A stretch of 64,000 bases of DNA from Acanthosepion esculentum (GCA_964036315.1 OZ038485.1:74588181-74652180); one strand, 5' to 3'. Counted from the first letter of the stretch, positions 21,490 through 33,089 are shown. Notes: a model not told the origin generated them from the letters alone. A program made the numbers and translations.

Positions 21490-21712
21490 TGTTGTGGTGT
21501 CCTCCCTCTAAAGAGTTTATGTTGGACTCTTCCTATCTTACTATAAGATTTGTAGGAGAGAAGGCCTTGGGGTAACAGTCGAATAGATTGAACGCTGGGT
21601 CAACTGGCACACACTCACTAGTCGTGTTGTTCTGTTGTACTTACTGTTTAATATATGATATATCTGCAACCCCTGTTTTGTTATTTCTTTAACCATTTAC
21701 TTGGTCACAACA
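21490..21712 (+). repeat. 3' LTR of gypsy G2
   Basis: This 223-bp segment starts TGTTGTG and ends CACAACA, a perfect 7-bp inverted terminus with TG...CA ends. It follows a polypurine tract downstream of the G2 integrase. A second copy of this LTR was not found in the window. Confidence 0.8.
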
Positions 21713-21739
21713 GCTATTGCATCCAGACATTGGGAATGG

Positions 21740-22484
21740 GGAGAAAACAGTGCCCTCTGCACCTTTAGTTAATACCCGTGGTGGGCAGCCCTTATCCTCG
21801 ACAATTGGAAAAGAATCAAGATCAAGAATAGCAAGATCCAAGAGTTGAAAATTGCCTTCAGCAACTCAGTCAAATTTTGACCAGGAAAGGAAAATGTTAT
21901 TCCTGATGCGTTAAGAAGGGCATTTTGTATTCCAATTTTATCATCAACACTTATCGATGTGCCTGTGTAACCCAGGATTCACTCGAATGTTACACTTTGT
22001 GCGGACAAAGAATGTGCCCTTCTCTGCAGAAGAAATGTTCCTTATGCAGGTTATGTACTGAACTCAAACCCAAATGTTTCCACCCTGATAACAGAACACT
22101 CATTAAAACTATTAAACCCATGGAACATTTAAGCATCAACTTTATAGGTTCCCTTCCCGCAGCCTCTTATATCCTCTCAGTTGTGGGTGAATATTCACGA
22201 TTACCTTTTGCTTTTCATTCAAAACACAAACACTTCAACACTTATTAAATGCTTCAACAAATTGTTTGCACTAACTGGTTTGCTTGGATATATCTATTTC
22301 AAACGGTCACATCCTTTTTCACTAAAGAAATGAAGGCTGTGGTGAGGATCACATCTTCGCAGTAGGAATTAGCCTCGTGTTTACGCAGATAAAACCATAT
22401 TTGATAGGAAATAAAACGTACAGAAATAACAAGAAAGCATGGTAAATTGTATGTTAATTCCATGCAATTTATTTATATTTTTCT

Positions 22485-22555
<71 letters not shown>

Positions 22556-23500
22556 ATGGGGGGTTACAATTGTTTCATGGTACATGTAATGATAGGAAGA
22601 AGTTATTTCGTATTACACACCATATTACACAGAGAGAAGTCGGACACGTGTTGCCCGTACGAGGGTTCGTGGTGAAAAAATTGAATTTAACGTCTTTTGG
22701 CGGGATGTCCGTATATTCGGCAGGAACAGTTTTTGTTCCATATTCGGAGATTTTATTATTTTTATTTAATTTATTTTAACAAAGTTTAAATGTTATTTTA
22801 TTTATATTTTTCATTATTATTATTATTATTTTATATATTTTTATTTATTTATAATAATAATTTCCCTACAAGGTACACTTCTCAAATAGGGATATTGTAT
22901 CAAGAAAAACATCATACCACGCTATTGGAAATGGTCAAATTGAAAGGTAGAATGACATTAATTGGAAGCCTGTTAAACTGGCCCTGAAATCTAACAATCT
23001 GTCGGTTACGACAGTGGGACTTAGTCTTTTCTGATGCCTTACATTCTATCTAATTCATTCTCTCAACTTCAACCAACTCCACACCACACGAACAATTTTC
23101 ACTTTAAAACGACGTTCTTCGTTTGGATTTTTCTTACCGATATAACTAACCCCGACCCTGTGCATATTCGCCTGTTTGTTAGAAATAAAAACGATCCTTT
23201 TTATAGTTGTAGGTGAATGTCTCCGTGTTTATCCATCTTACGCTACCATTAGATATAAAGGTGGACGTGAGTCGACTGTTTCCCTGAGCGACCTGGCATC
23301 AAGTCCAGAGTCTTCCATTAGAAATAGCACTGATAAACAAATTGAAAACCCCGCTGCAACCACAAGAAAAACCCTTCACTTTAAATGAAGAATCTGTCAT
23401 CAATGAACAACCTTCATCATTCTTAAAAGAATTAGATGAATCCGCCATGACACCAAACGAGTCCTGGTATTACCAAACACTCCGTAAATCATAGAGATTC
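21740..23500 (+). pseudogene. Ty3/gypsy pol remnant G3 (opus-like, RNase H end to C-terminus)
   Basis: At about 21880-21925 PGKENVIPDALRRAF marks the end of RNase H. The next open piece (21925-22248) includes CTELKPKCFHPDNRTLIK, PMEHLSINFIGSLPAAS and YSRLPFAFHSKH, the integrase zinc end and core start. The core is interrupted by about 600 bp of foreign sequence with a (TA)n array. It resumes at about 22945 with WKPVKLALKSNNLSVT and, after a frame change, FVRNKNDPF and YPSYATIRYKGGRESTVSLS, the C-terminal region. Frameshifts are many, and gag and RT are absent. Confidence 0.8.
22261..22944. other. Insertion with (TA)n in the G3 integrase
   Basis: The G3 reading is broken here. The segment has a long (TA)n run at 22485-22553, an unassigned 200-bp part and an (ATT)n-like run at about 22810-22862. 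No coding motif or clear termini were found. Confidence 0.55.
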
Positions 23501-23544
23501 AGTAAGTCCCCATCAACGCCTTGACTTGTAAAAAGTACGAGAGA

Positions 23545-24113
23545 ATTGCGTATTATCGCACCTTAATGGAACTCTCGCATATAAGGAAATGTAGACTAGG
23601 CTTTTAATGTCGCTATTCGACTATAAATAATTATCTCTGGCCGACTAAGGTTAACGCTGTAATGTACCGATAAAATAGTAGAGTAAACCTTATAAGTGTT
23701 TCTTACTTTCTTTACAGTATACCAAAATTAATTTTTCTTTTAATTCAGATTAGCATTAGGCTATTATCTTCAAATAAAACCGAAAATTAAAACCAACGAT
23801 ACTTAATATTAAGAATAGGTACCATTAAAATGGATGAGTTTTTTTTCCGAAATGAAAGCTGTTTTAAAATATTTGCTGAAAATAAAACGAAATTTTCAGT
23901 ACATATTCACTAATGAATGAATTGTATTTTTCAAAAATAATTTCGTCCCAAGTAAGGCAATAAAGCCACTAAGCTGCAAGGGTTTACTGAGTGTGAGGGG
24001 AATACAAGAAAAAACATTATTAAGGAGAGAGAACAATAAAAGGACAGGAATTAAGAATACGGAAGATACAAATTAACAAATTCCTTCGAGATATCCAAAG
24101 CAACAACAGAAGC
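23545..24113 (+). other. LTR-related fragment and AT-rich spacer
   Basis: 23565-23597 matches 29223-29255 almost exactly (core CATATAAGGAAATGTAGACT). A TATA-like ACTATAAATAA follows at about 23622. It probably belongs to the 3' LTR of G3 or a relative, but the ends were not found. The rest is AT-rich and unassigned. Confidence 0.4.
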
Positions 24114-25074
24114 TGTTGTATATGTATACATATATTAAGTAGTCACTGTTTGCATAGTTCCCTTTAGCTTGTGGAATCTTCCACGACAGCCAGTTAACCC
24201 CCGCTGGGAAATGCATTCTTCCTGTTGTAATTTTCACCACCATCATACTTACAAAATATACAACGAATATTCATTGGTCAATCACCTTCAATCTAGCTCG
24301 CTGATTGGTCAGTTTCGACCAATCAAATCACCTAAACGTGACAGGTCTGTTTTCGCGCCAACTAGGTCTGAGCCTGTCACGTGGTACAACAGATTATAAA
24401 AACCAAACACGAGTAATTCTCGCTCTCTTTTTACTCACTCGTGCGTCTCACCTCTGCTGCCAAAATGTGACCCTTAAAGAATTCCCGTCTTGACTAATGC
24501 AGTCAGACGTAAAAGAACTTTACAACATTTCACGCAAGTACAATCTCTGAACTCTTAGCAACTTGTCCAATAAACAATCTCTAACATGCAACATACTCAT
24601 TCCTCTAAACTACAGTTTAATAATTAATCTAATCTTATGAGCTCAAGTAAAAATATTTCCTAATCAAAGAGACACAACTCTGTCAAACCTTTCAGTTTAT
24701 ATGCATGTACATCAAATACTTAATAAATTAAATTGTTATGTTTCGAATCATTATTTTTGTCTTTTATTAATTGTTGTGGATGGAAGATCATTGAACACGC
24801 ACAATTTTAAGCCTTCTGATCATTCAAACCTTCTGATATCTTTTAACATCTTCACTCAATCCCAAACAATGTTTATATAATTAACTCCCTCGGGGTAAAA
24901 GGGCCTTACCGGACAAACTTCCGGGGCAGGGGAGAGGAAATAAAAATTTAGCTAGTAACATAACAAGTATTTGTTATTTATTCTAGCGTATGTCTTAAAG
25001 TCTCATTCTCACAGGTCAAGTGTCTCAGCTTGACTCCAGTAAGCCTTTTCTCCTTCTCTGTCAAACACATCACA
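24114..25074 (+). repeat. 5' LTR of K02A2.6-like gypsy element G4, carrying an R2 insertion
   Basis: It begins TGTTGTATATG and ends ACACATCACA. Its outer parts match the LTR at 32517-32770: ATATATTAAG(T/C)AG(T/C)CACTGTTT at the left, and AACTCCCTCGGGGTAAA plus GTCTTAAAGTCTC at the right. A complete R2 LTR-like repeat (24170-24803) sits inside and accounts for most of the length difference. A primer-binding site and gag follow directly. Confidence 0.75.
24170..24803 (+). repeat. LTR-like repeat R2, copy 2 (probable solo LTR)
   Basis: Same start and order as 5002-5725, with strong matches over CTTGACTAATGCAGTCAGAC and AATACTTAATAAATT. A TATA-like ATTATAAAAACC lies near 24394. It interrupts the gypsy LTR and has no internal region beside it, which is what a solo LTR would look like. 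I could not fix target-site duplications. Confidence 0.65.
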
Positions 25075-25087
25075 TGGTGTCAGAAAT
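25075..25087 (+). other. Candidate primer-binding site of G4
   Basis: TGGTGTCAGAAAT starts immediately after the LTR's terminal CA. It resembles the TGGTGTCAGAAG-type sites of some gypsy elements, which pair with a tRNA 3' end. The tRNA identity was not established. Confidence 0.6.
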
Positions 25088-25169
25088 ATAACTCTTTATT
25101 CTTTGAACGTCTACCTATCACTCAGTCATGTTCTCGTAGTAGTTGTACGAGCGACAACATAGTTAACTA

Positions 25170-25510
25170 ATTTACTCTTCCGGGACCCCTAAACTTTTCT
25201 AACGGAAATATTTCTGAAAACTGGAAAATTTTCAAACAAGAGATGAAATTCTACTTAAGCCAGCATTTTATTCACGTGTATAGGAAAACAAGGCGGCTAA
25301 ATATACAACTTCAGATTTTATTCGGAGGATGATGAAATGGACTACGGCATAGTCATGAGAAAATTCGAGGAATACTGCAATCCTCGGAAAAAGTTATCAT
25401 TATCGCGGTACAAATTCCTCATTTCAATACGAAGCTGAAATATTTGACGACTTTGTCGTGGATCTAGGAAGGCTGCGTGAATATTTAAGATTGTGCTGCA
25501 AATAAAATAT
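25170..25510 (+). pseudogene. Gypsy gag fragment of G4
   Basis: The frame LNFSNGNISENWKIFKQEMK is followed, after frame changes, by SEDDEMDYGIVMRKFEEYCN and PRKKLSLSRYKFL. This order (W-K-x-F-K-Q-E then KFEEYC-P-x-K) is typical of the capsid region of K02A2.6-type gypsy gag. The nucleocapsid and protease are missing, and the element resumes only at 28796. Confidence 0.7.
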
Positions 25511-25539
25511 GCAATATCCACAAACATAAATTATAAGAA

Positions 25540-26205
25540 ATGGCCAAATGGTAATGATATTCAATCACGACAAAAAATACATGTTTGAATCAACAAATTA
25601 AATTTTATATACACAATTTACAATTTTTTTATTTGTAATGATGTGTGCAAAGGTATATTTAAGAAAAAAAGTTCTTTGCTGTTTCGGAAATGTTCAATGT
25701 CAAAAAGGTTGTCTGCCTTTGATGTAAAAGGTTGAATTTAACTTACACAAAAGTTTTTTCTGTGGAAGATATTGAGTGAAAAAGTTTGTTGTGTAAATTT
25801 TTCTAATCTCTTATAAAGGAAGTTTGTTCCTTTGGCGTCTCTCTGATGCATAATTCCCGTGTATGTCTTTTGCGTGTGTGAATCTCAAATGCGACGAAAT
25901 TTCGTTCGCCGTTTCTATTTATAGTTTTTTTAACGACCAAATCGGCTCAACGGGGCTTGGTAGCTGTTGCGAATTTTTCTGAGAAATGCGTGGGTGAATG
26001 TTGTATTTTTTATTTTTTAGCCAATAGGATTCCTTGAAACATTTAAATTAGGGATGAATTTGAGAAAGATTTTTTTACGTCGGCTGAGCCTACTTTTGCA
26101 CAAAATTTGATTGTTTTGTTATGGAAATTTCTCGAAGCTTATTTTATATTTAACAACCAATGAAATTCAAGAAAATGTTTGAAATTGAAATGAGGGTTAC
26201 TAAAA
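25540..26205 (-). repeat. Putative 3' LTR of minus-strand gypsy G5
   Basis: This AT-rich segment directly follows the G5 C-terminus in the reading direction. On the minus strand it has a purine-rich GGAGGAGATG at about 26205, a CCTATTGGC-type box and a TATA box CTATAAATAG near 25915. No second copy was found, so the boundaries are approximate. Confidence 0.4.
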
Positions 26206-28262
26206 TGCATCTCCTCCAAATTAGAAGTAGCTACACTTACAATATGTATCAATACGTGTAGTATGTTGCAAACCCAGTAGTGCACGCGTATACCTGACGT
26301 GGTAGTGCATTTTTCATTAGTATCCGACTTGGTCGGAGTTAAAGAAGTTGTCTCAGTATTATTATCCTTACAAGGACTTAAATCCAAAAATGCTGGTTTG
26401 AGTCTGTCAATGCTGACAGTTACAGACTTCCCATTAATTTTCAGAGTGTGAAGTATTTGGGTGCATGAGAAATAACCCTGTAAGAACCAGCATACGGTGG
26501 CGTCAGAGGTTTTTAAACAGAGTCCCGACGAACAAAAACATAATCGGAGTTCTCCAAATCTTTCGGAATAAAGACAGGTTTTTTCGAAGCACGTGTTGGA
26601 GAATACGTAAGATTAGACATTCAGTTCTGTAAATCACGAACAAATTGTGTCGTCGATGTAGATTGTGGACTCTGGTTATTGACCATTTGTCCAGGTTTAG
26701 CGGACCGTGAGGGGTGAAGATGTGAAGAGATATCAGAAGGTTAAAATTTCCTGCTGGCCGGTCCAGCTACATGAGAATGTCAGACTTTAAGTCCAAAGAA
26801 GACAAAGAAAACAAAGAAAACAAACAAGACCGATATACATGGGTAAACAAATATATATTAATAACAAAACAAGTTAAACAAAGACATGGACTGTTACACA
26901 GAGTTTGTACGGAGAAATTATGTGTGTGTGTTGTGAGTGTTCGTACGTACGTGTATTGTTCTTAGTGCGTTCCCAGAATCTGGGAAACGCTGTATCTGTG
27001 AGAGGTCACATATTGGTGTAAGTGGAAAAAGATAAGATTTTACCTCGTCTCCGCGCGAGGTAGCGGCCCAAGGCCTAAGTCGAAAAAGAGAGAGAAAGAG
27101 AAGGGTGAGTCAGTATTTATAGCCAGGAGAGAGAGACCCCTGTTGAAGGATTAAAGAACTGAGAAGGAGCTAACTCCGACACAGGTAATACTAAAGCAGT
27201 GCCGTAAACTATTTTAGATGCTGCACAATTCAAATCCGTCTTTAAGACATTTCGCAACATCAAGCTAAGTGGTATTATCAGCAGTTGCCATTAATGAATA
27301 CTTAAGTTGACGATGGGTGGTATTCCATAGTAGAGATATGTTTCACTCCTAACAGTTTTAAAAACTCGTTAAAAAGTGCTGATTGAAACTGAAGGACACC
27401 CGAAATTCGCTATCCAATCTCGAAGTATTGCTTTAGCAACAGCTTCAGCAGTTGTAGATTGTAATGGAACTGCGATCTACTATAGTTAGAATGTATTCGT
27501 AACCGTTAACTTTTTGAAGAGGCCCCACTAAGCCAACATTTATGTGGTAAAAAAGTACCAAGGGGTGATTTGGTATGCTTAGTTATTTTCGAGCTCTGAC
27601 ATTTTATACAGGTCCTGATGTCGATTGACATACTAGTCCATACGAAACGGTCGGAAGTTAATTTATAAGTAGCTCGATGTCCCGTGTGAGAAAGAAAGTG
27701 AAAATGCTCGAAAACAGAACGTCGAAGAGTAGGTGGAATATACGGACGAGGATGTTTAGTGGAAACATCGCAAAATATAGTCTCGTCGCTGAAAGGAAGC
27801 GGACGTTGCTCGAACAGCAGTGACGTTGAGTTTTTAAATTTGTCGAATGTGCTATCCGATTTTTGCTCACGGGCAATGCTACTGAAATCCAATTTCAAGG
27901 AGTTAACAGCATTTAGATTCGTGCATGACAAAGTATCGGCGACAATGTTGTTGTCACCCTTAATGTATCTTATATCAGTAGTATATTGGGAAATATAGTC
28001 TAAATGTCTGATGTCTCGCGGATTGTATTTGTCCGATTTAGAGTGTAATGCATAGACCAGAGGTTTATGGTCCGTAAAAGTGATAAACTCTCTGCCTTCA
28101 AGCAGATGTCAAAAGTGTTCAAAATAGACAAATAAATAGCGAGTAATTCACGCGAGAATGTGCTGTACTTCTGCTGTGTAGAACTGAGTTTAACAGAGAA
28201 GGAGATAGGTTTCTTTTTTTCAGAAACAGACCTAACCCTGGATGTTGCAATAAAGGCAGGAG
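26130..28262 (-). pseudogene. Ty3/gypsy pol remnant G5 (RNase H, integrase, C-terminus)
   Basis: In minus-strand order: RNase H with KLSSTQQKYSTFSRELLAIY (about 28140-28200) and DHKPLVYALHSKSDKYNP; then an open piece 27506-27931 covering the integrase zinc region, with RRSVFEHFHFLSHTGHRATY and CIKCQSSKITKHTKSPLGTF. A decayed core follows (NGYEYILTIVDR at about 27500). The C-terminus at 26139-26700 has TYSPTRASKKPVFIPKDLEN and INGKSVTVSIDRLKPAFLDL. Gag, protease and RT are absent. It lies inside the G4 element on the opposite strand, so it inserted later or was juxtaposed by rearrangement. Confidence 0.82.
26760..27150 (-). other. Insertion between G5 integrase core and C-terminus
   Basis: About 390 bp have no counterpart in the family. 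On the minus strand there is a TATA-like GGCTATAAATACTG (about 27110-27123), then a palindrome-like CCCAGATTCTGGG near 26978. It may be a solo LTR from another family, but no ends were established. Confidence 0.4.
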
Positions 28263-28317
28263 TATAAGAAATTTAAGATGCTTGAGCGTTTGCTTTTCGG
28301 AAAGAAAACAGACACAG

Positions 28318-28793
28318 TGTTGGGCTCATGCTTAAACTTTCGAATTTAAAAAATATTTTTGGTACATTTCGTTTTGTTCAAGGAAGAAAAACAATACAGA
28401 AGAAATTTGACGACCACCAGACGAGAATTGAAAGGAACATTAAAGTCGCTCCCACAAAGAAAATTCTTTGGCTGGTGTGATTGTTCTGCTTCGCTGCTAC
28501 TTCGAACTTTGCTTCGAAAATTGTACTATTCAGAGAAGTATTTTTCTCCTTTCTTCATTTATTTTTATGTTGTTTACCTTATGCAGCATTGTAATTTTGA
28601 TTGTAAAAGAGGCATATTTCATTTGCTTTGATTATTTTTGCATACATGTTATTGGCCATCATTTGGCACACAAAGCACTAAATTTGTGTAATTTCTTTTA
28701 TTTTTGTGTGTTAATCATAAATTTATCGTCTGTTTTTTAAACTCGGTTCGTGTCATCTATTTTTGTTGTGTGCCCTTATAAATTAAATGTTAC
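28318..28793. repeat. LTR-like repeat R3, copy 2
   Basis: Homologous to 8138-8849 in the same orientation, shorter by about 230 bp. It lies exactly between the RNase H end of G5 and the start of the G4 RT. If it is a minus-strand LTR it could be the 5' LTR of G5, but the proposed 3' LTR of G5 does not resemble it, so the link is unproven. Confidence 0.55.
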
Positions 28794-28795
28794 CT

Positions 28796-30770
28796 CTCCA
28801 ATGCTCGGATTAAAAACTAGTGCTGATATGAACCTCATACAAAGAGTCCTCAGTATCTCAAAAAGAGAACCTGCTTTCCTCTCAAAACTGTTTTATAGAA
28901 TTACCAGGGTATCATCACATAACAGTGGATCCAAAAGTAAAACCCATTATAAACCTACAACGAAAAGTACCATTTGCCCTAAAAAAGAAATCAAAACAGT
29001 AGCTGCAACGAATGACTCAGTTAGTCATTAGGTTCTTCAAATGCCTTCTGGCAAATTAAAGTGGACGAAAAAATCTCTAAATTCCTTACCTTCAACTCTA
29101 CCTTTCAGATACCCCCGCATTCCATATGGCATTCACGGTGCCAGTGAGGTGTGTCAAGCCCACTGTTTGCATAGTTCCCTAGGGTAGTCGCTTTTCAAAG
29201 GGAAAAAAAACAAGCTAGTCCAAATGGAACTCTCACATATAAGGAAATGTAGACTTTTATACTTTGTGATGTCATCACTTCCAAAAAGTGAATATAGTCT
29301 CCAGAATCTGGTGACTGAAACAGCAATCATAAAATCTATAGAAGGATGTTGGAATGCACAGGATGACATTATCATCTGAGTAGACACAACTGAACTGCTC
29401 GAAAGCAGAACAATTGAATTTCTACAAGTCGTCAGACAAACAGGACTAAAATTGAATGAATCTAAGTGTCAATTCAACCTAACTGTATTGACCTTTCTGG
29501 GAAACACAGTATCCAACAAAGGAATAGCACCAGATACTAGAAAAATAAAAGCCTGAATCAATCAACAAGAAAAAGCTAGAACGCTTTTTAGGTATGATCA
29601 CATACCTGGGGAAATATCTCTCAAACCTCTCAGCCAAAACGACATCCCTTCGTCTTCTCGAGAAAAACAACATTTGGTCTTTTGATAAGCCTCAAAGGGA
29701 CGCACTTCTAGACCATAAAGTAATTATCACACATTAAAGTACTTCAACCCCAAACTTCCAATCAAAGTAACATCTGATGCAAGGAACAGCTCCACGACGA
29801 AAAGTTAGCTATTCCTGACATCGGCAGAAGCATGTTACCGTAATCTAGAACTAGAAATACCGTCAATTCTGTTTGCTTGTAGCTACTTTCATGTGTATGT
29901 ATATGGACAATGTTTCATTGTGAATAAACAAATAACCAAAGCTCCGTCTAGAATACAGTGTTTCCTTTTAAGATTTAAAAAATATGACTGATTTGGAATA
30001 TACAAAAGGCAAGATAATACAGGTTACAGATACACTAGGCCAAGTCGCATTACAGGACAACTCCCCTGAAATCGCCTTTGTCGACTTTGTGATGTCATCA
30101 CTTCCAATCAGTGAAAAGAGTCTCCAAAATCTGATGACTGAAACAGCAAAAGATGACAGACTAAAGAAAATACGACGTCACATCTCTTGGACAGAACATT
30201 GCCACAATCTTGCCTTGTCTCAGGCCATACCACCACTATAATTCAGAGGTTACATATAAAGATGGGCTCCTTCATAAGGGGCAACAGATTATCGTACCTT
30301 CAACACTCCAGCTAGAAATGCGCAGAACCTGCACCAAAGCCACCTGGGATTTGAAAAGACAAAACCCCAGGCCAGACAATCACTCTTTTGACCAAACATG
30401 AATGCAGACATAGCAGATAATATATTAAACATGCACGCCAACAATACAAAAACCGTCAAGGTGCCGAGTCATTCAGGAGCCATGAGATACCTGACAAAAC
30501 CTGTTCAAGGTCAAGGGGAGATCCTACTTCATTCCAAATATCTTAAGATCAGCAAAATCCTCGGCAACACCTCACCAAACACAAGAAAAAATATTTGCAA
30601 GACATGGAATTCCCAAACAAGTCTTTTCTGGCAGTGGTCCAGATTTCACCTCGCTAGAATTCAGAAAATTCTCAGTAAACTGAGATTTCGAACATGACAG
30701 TAGTGGCCCAGGAATTGCAAAATCCAATGGCATAGTCGAACGAACCATTTCCATTCTCATGACCGAGCCG
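28796..30770 (+). pseudogene. K02A2.6-like gypsy pol, main part of G4
   Basis: The start, LKTSADMNLIQRVLSISKRE (28750-29031 open piece), is the region before RT. RT resumes with NAFWQIKVDEKISKFLTFNS. Then a foreign 170-bp segment intervenes (29156-29325). After it come QVVRQTGLKLNESKCQFN and LTFLGNTVSNKGIAPD, the thumb. RNase H shows FACSYFHVYVYGQCFIVN. An open piece (29984-30241) has LEYTKGKIIQVTDTLGQVAL and SLQNLMTETAKDDRLKKI. The integrase core (about 30590-30760) has IFARHGIPKQVFSGSGPDFT and SNGIVERTI, with the third catalytic Glu. Parts of RT including the YVDD region are missing. Confidence 0.82.
29156..29325 (+). repeat. Misplaced LTR and integrase-region fragments inside G4 RT
   Basis: 29156-29183 resembles the start of the G4 LTR, and 29223-29255 matches 23565-23597. 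29261-29325 (65 bp) matches 30084-30148, which belongs far downstream in the same element (VMSSLPISEKSLQNL). It interrupts the RT between its palm and thumb parts. Confidence 0.75.
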
Positions 30771-31975
30771 ATCATTGAGGAGACATGAACGACAATGATG
30801 AAGCCAGCCCGGCCAATCAGACCTATCTTCTGCCTCTCGAAACAGCGCCAGAGTGTCCATCCTGGTTCATTCTTTGAGGTTGTCCATTCAGCTTTTGGAC
30901 TGCCTTCCCCTACATGTACTCACTTCCAAGGTACCTTAAAAGACTGTCTTGGGTAGAGTATTGTGGCGTATGACATGACATGTCCAAACCGCAATAACTT
31001 TATACTGTTGACAAGAGGTGCTCCTGGGGCGCCTGTTAATTGTGTTAAAAAATCAAAAATCATACAAAATCATTTGTCTTGTTTCTCCCTAGGAAATCAC
31101 GAGAAGGCGTCTGAAACATTTCGTTTCAAATGTTTTGATTCTCTTGGTGGTTTCTGCTATCAGAGTTCAGCTTTCACATCCATAGAGCAGTATGGACAGC
31201 ACCAGGGACTTGTTGGAAAGTTGATGTGTTTAATCTTCTAAATCTTACTGAATTTTGCTATTGACGATGTTGCCATAGCCAGTTTGGTTTTGATTTTTGT
31301 TGTAGAGCTTCCATCTCCTTTGAGGGTAACGCCAAGGTATTTAAACGCGTCCACTTCTCCCAGTTGTTCTTTGTTCATGAAGATCTGGGTCCTGATGTTA
31401 GTTGTATTGTTGACCAGGATTTTGCACTTCTCGGTGCTTCTATTCTGTCTGTCAATCTGTTGGGGAAACCCTTCAGTTCGGAGTAAACTGCTGCTCAACA
31501 AGTCAATATCATCAGCGAAGCGTAAGTTTTTAATGTTCCTCCCTCCTATGGATATAGTGGACTGAAAATCTTGAAGGGTTTCTCCCATGATGTTCTCAAG
31601 AAAGAGGCTGAACAAATAGTCCAGACGGACGCCAACTGTGGTCTTGAAATAGTCACTCACCTGACTGTCAAGGAGAAACACACTGTTGGAGGTTTTGTAC
31701 AGTACCTCGATGGTTTGGATGAATCCTTTCTCTATGCCCAAATTCCCCAGGACCTGCCATAAACCGTCATGCCATACTATCGAATTCTTGAAATCTATAA
31801 AGTTATGGAGCAGATCCCTCCGATGTTGCAGATGTTTCTCCACCAGAATTTGGCAATTGATGATCTGCTCCACAGTTCTTCTGCCTCCCTTAAATCCAGC
31901 TTCTTGTTCTGCTAGATGTTCTTCAACCTCTTCCTGTTTAAAATGGCTCGTACCGTACAAACCATAAAAGGGACC
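30740..31975 (-). pseudogene. RTE-like LINE RT and C-terminus inserted in G4
   Basis: The minus strand has a long open piece (31238-31960) with EAGFKGGRRTVEQI (RT fingers), FIDFKNSIVW (motif A position), and LRFADDIDLLSSS with FADD as the catalytic box. EVDAFKYLGVTLKGDGSS follows. The frame then breaks, but the next parts still read LSILLYG, FETKCFRRLLVISW, RFGHVMRHD and WMDNLKE down to about 30745, the usual C-terminal order of this LINE family. The endonuclease and motif B are missing or damaged. It splits the G4 gypsy between its integrase core and C-terminus. Confidence 0.82.
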
Positions 31976-32064
31976 ATATTAAAAATGCATAAAAACGGGG
32001 GATGAAAAATACCTAGCATTGCTAAGTCTACGCACGGTAAAGAAAACAGAAAAAAATGGATCAG

Positions 32065-32510
32065 CAGCATAAAAGATTGATGAAACGTGAGCTACGGACA
32101 TTGCTACCTAGGTTTACGGAACTCATACCAGGACAATGTCCGAAAACAAATAAATCCCAAGCATCATGAATTCATCCCACGTCCGCCTCCATGATGGTAA
32201 AACCTGGCCAAGAAGGTTATCAAGTAATGTGATCAACTTCGGTCATTTCTTAACAGAAAATGTCTGAAAACTCCGTCGCAACAAACGTTATTTGTTAGTC
32301 ATCCCGCAATCACAGGAGCTCTGAATTTTCCTCTTTCCGGAACAAGCAAACAGATCAGCCCCCAAATATCCCAAAACACAAACCAGTCCTAACTTAGCAA
32401 ATAGTCCGAACTAGAGTTGGAAGAACAGATCACCTACCACGTTGGATGGCTGAATACACAGCTTAAGTTCAGACCAAAACACAGCTGAAAAACAAAGGAC
32501 TCTAGATGGA
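32065..32510 (+). pseudogene. G4 gypsy pol C-terminus
   Basis: LMKRELRTLLPRFTELI, then NRSAPKYPKTQTSPN and RTRVGRTDHLPRWMAEYTA, are typical of the C-terminal tail of K02A2.6-like pol. It continues G4 after the RTE-like insertion and ends just before the LTR. Several frame changes are needed. Confidence 0.75.
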
Positions 32511-32516
32511 GGATCT

Positions 32517-32770
32517 TGTGTTATACATATATTAAGCAGCCACTGTTTACATAGTTATCTCCCTTCAACTCCATAAACAATGTTTGTATATTTAACTCCC
32601 TCGGGGTAAAGAGCCCTACTGGGAAAGGGCCATAAAGTACAGATGCAGCTTGCAACACACACTAGTATTTGTTATCTAATCTATGTCTTAAAGTCTCTTT
32701 TTCACAGGTCAAGCGTCTCACCTAAGCTCCTGTAAGTCTTTTCTCCCTTTTGTCTGTCAAACACATAACA
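32517..32770 (+). repeat. 3' LTR of G4
   Basis: This 254-bp segment runs TGTGTTATAC...ACATAACA with TG/CA ends and matches the two outer parts of the 24114-25074 LTR. A purine-rich ATGGAGGA precedes it. It lacks the R2 insertion. Confidence 0.8.
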
Positions 32771-33089
32771 GAAGCTTCACTATTCTTTCAGCAATAATTG
32801 TTAATACATCAGCAGTTTACGAAAGCTATATTATGAAAGAAGACCTTGCGAGATGAGATGCTTTATCAATTCAAAGTTGATTTTAGCCTCTAGTAATTTG
32901 TCAAAAAGAGGTAGAAGGCTTATAGTTAAGAGGATCAGACGGTTCATTTCAGTTCTTGTAAGACTGTAACTATAGAAGAGGATTTCCAAAGATGAAAGCA
33001 AGAAGTGGCAAATAAACTGTTTATAGAGTTTAGAGAGAACCGGAACTTGTTCAGGAGCATATTTCTTAAGGACTATTGCAAAGATACCA
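32771..33089. other. Spacer, possibly LINE 3' region, unassigned
   Basis: No motif or repeat was recognised between the G4 3' LTR and the LINE C-terminal fragment. Confidence 0.4.

Noticed and set aside
22439..22779. Frames reading through the (TA)n array into IYIYIY peptides
   Set aside because: Simple-sequence artefacts, as are similar frames at 50677 and 52665.
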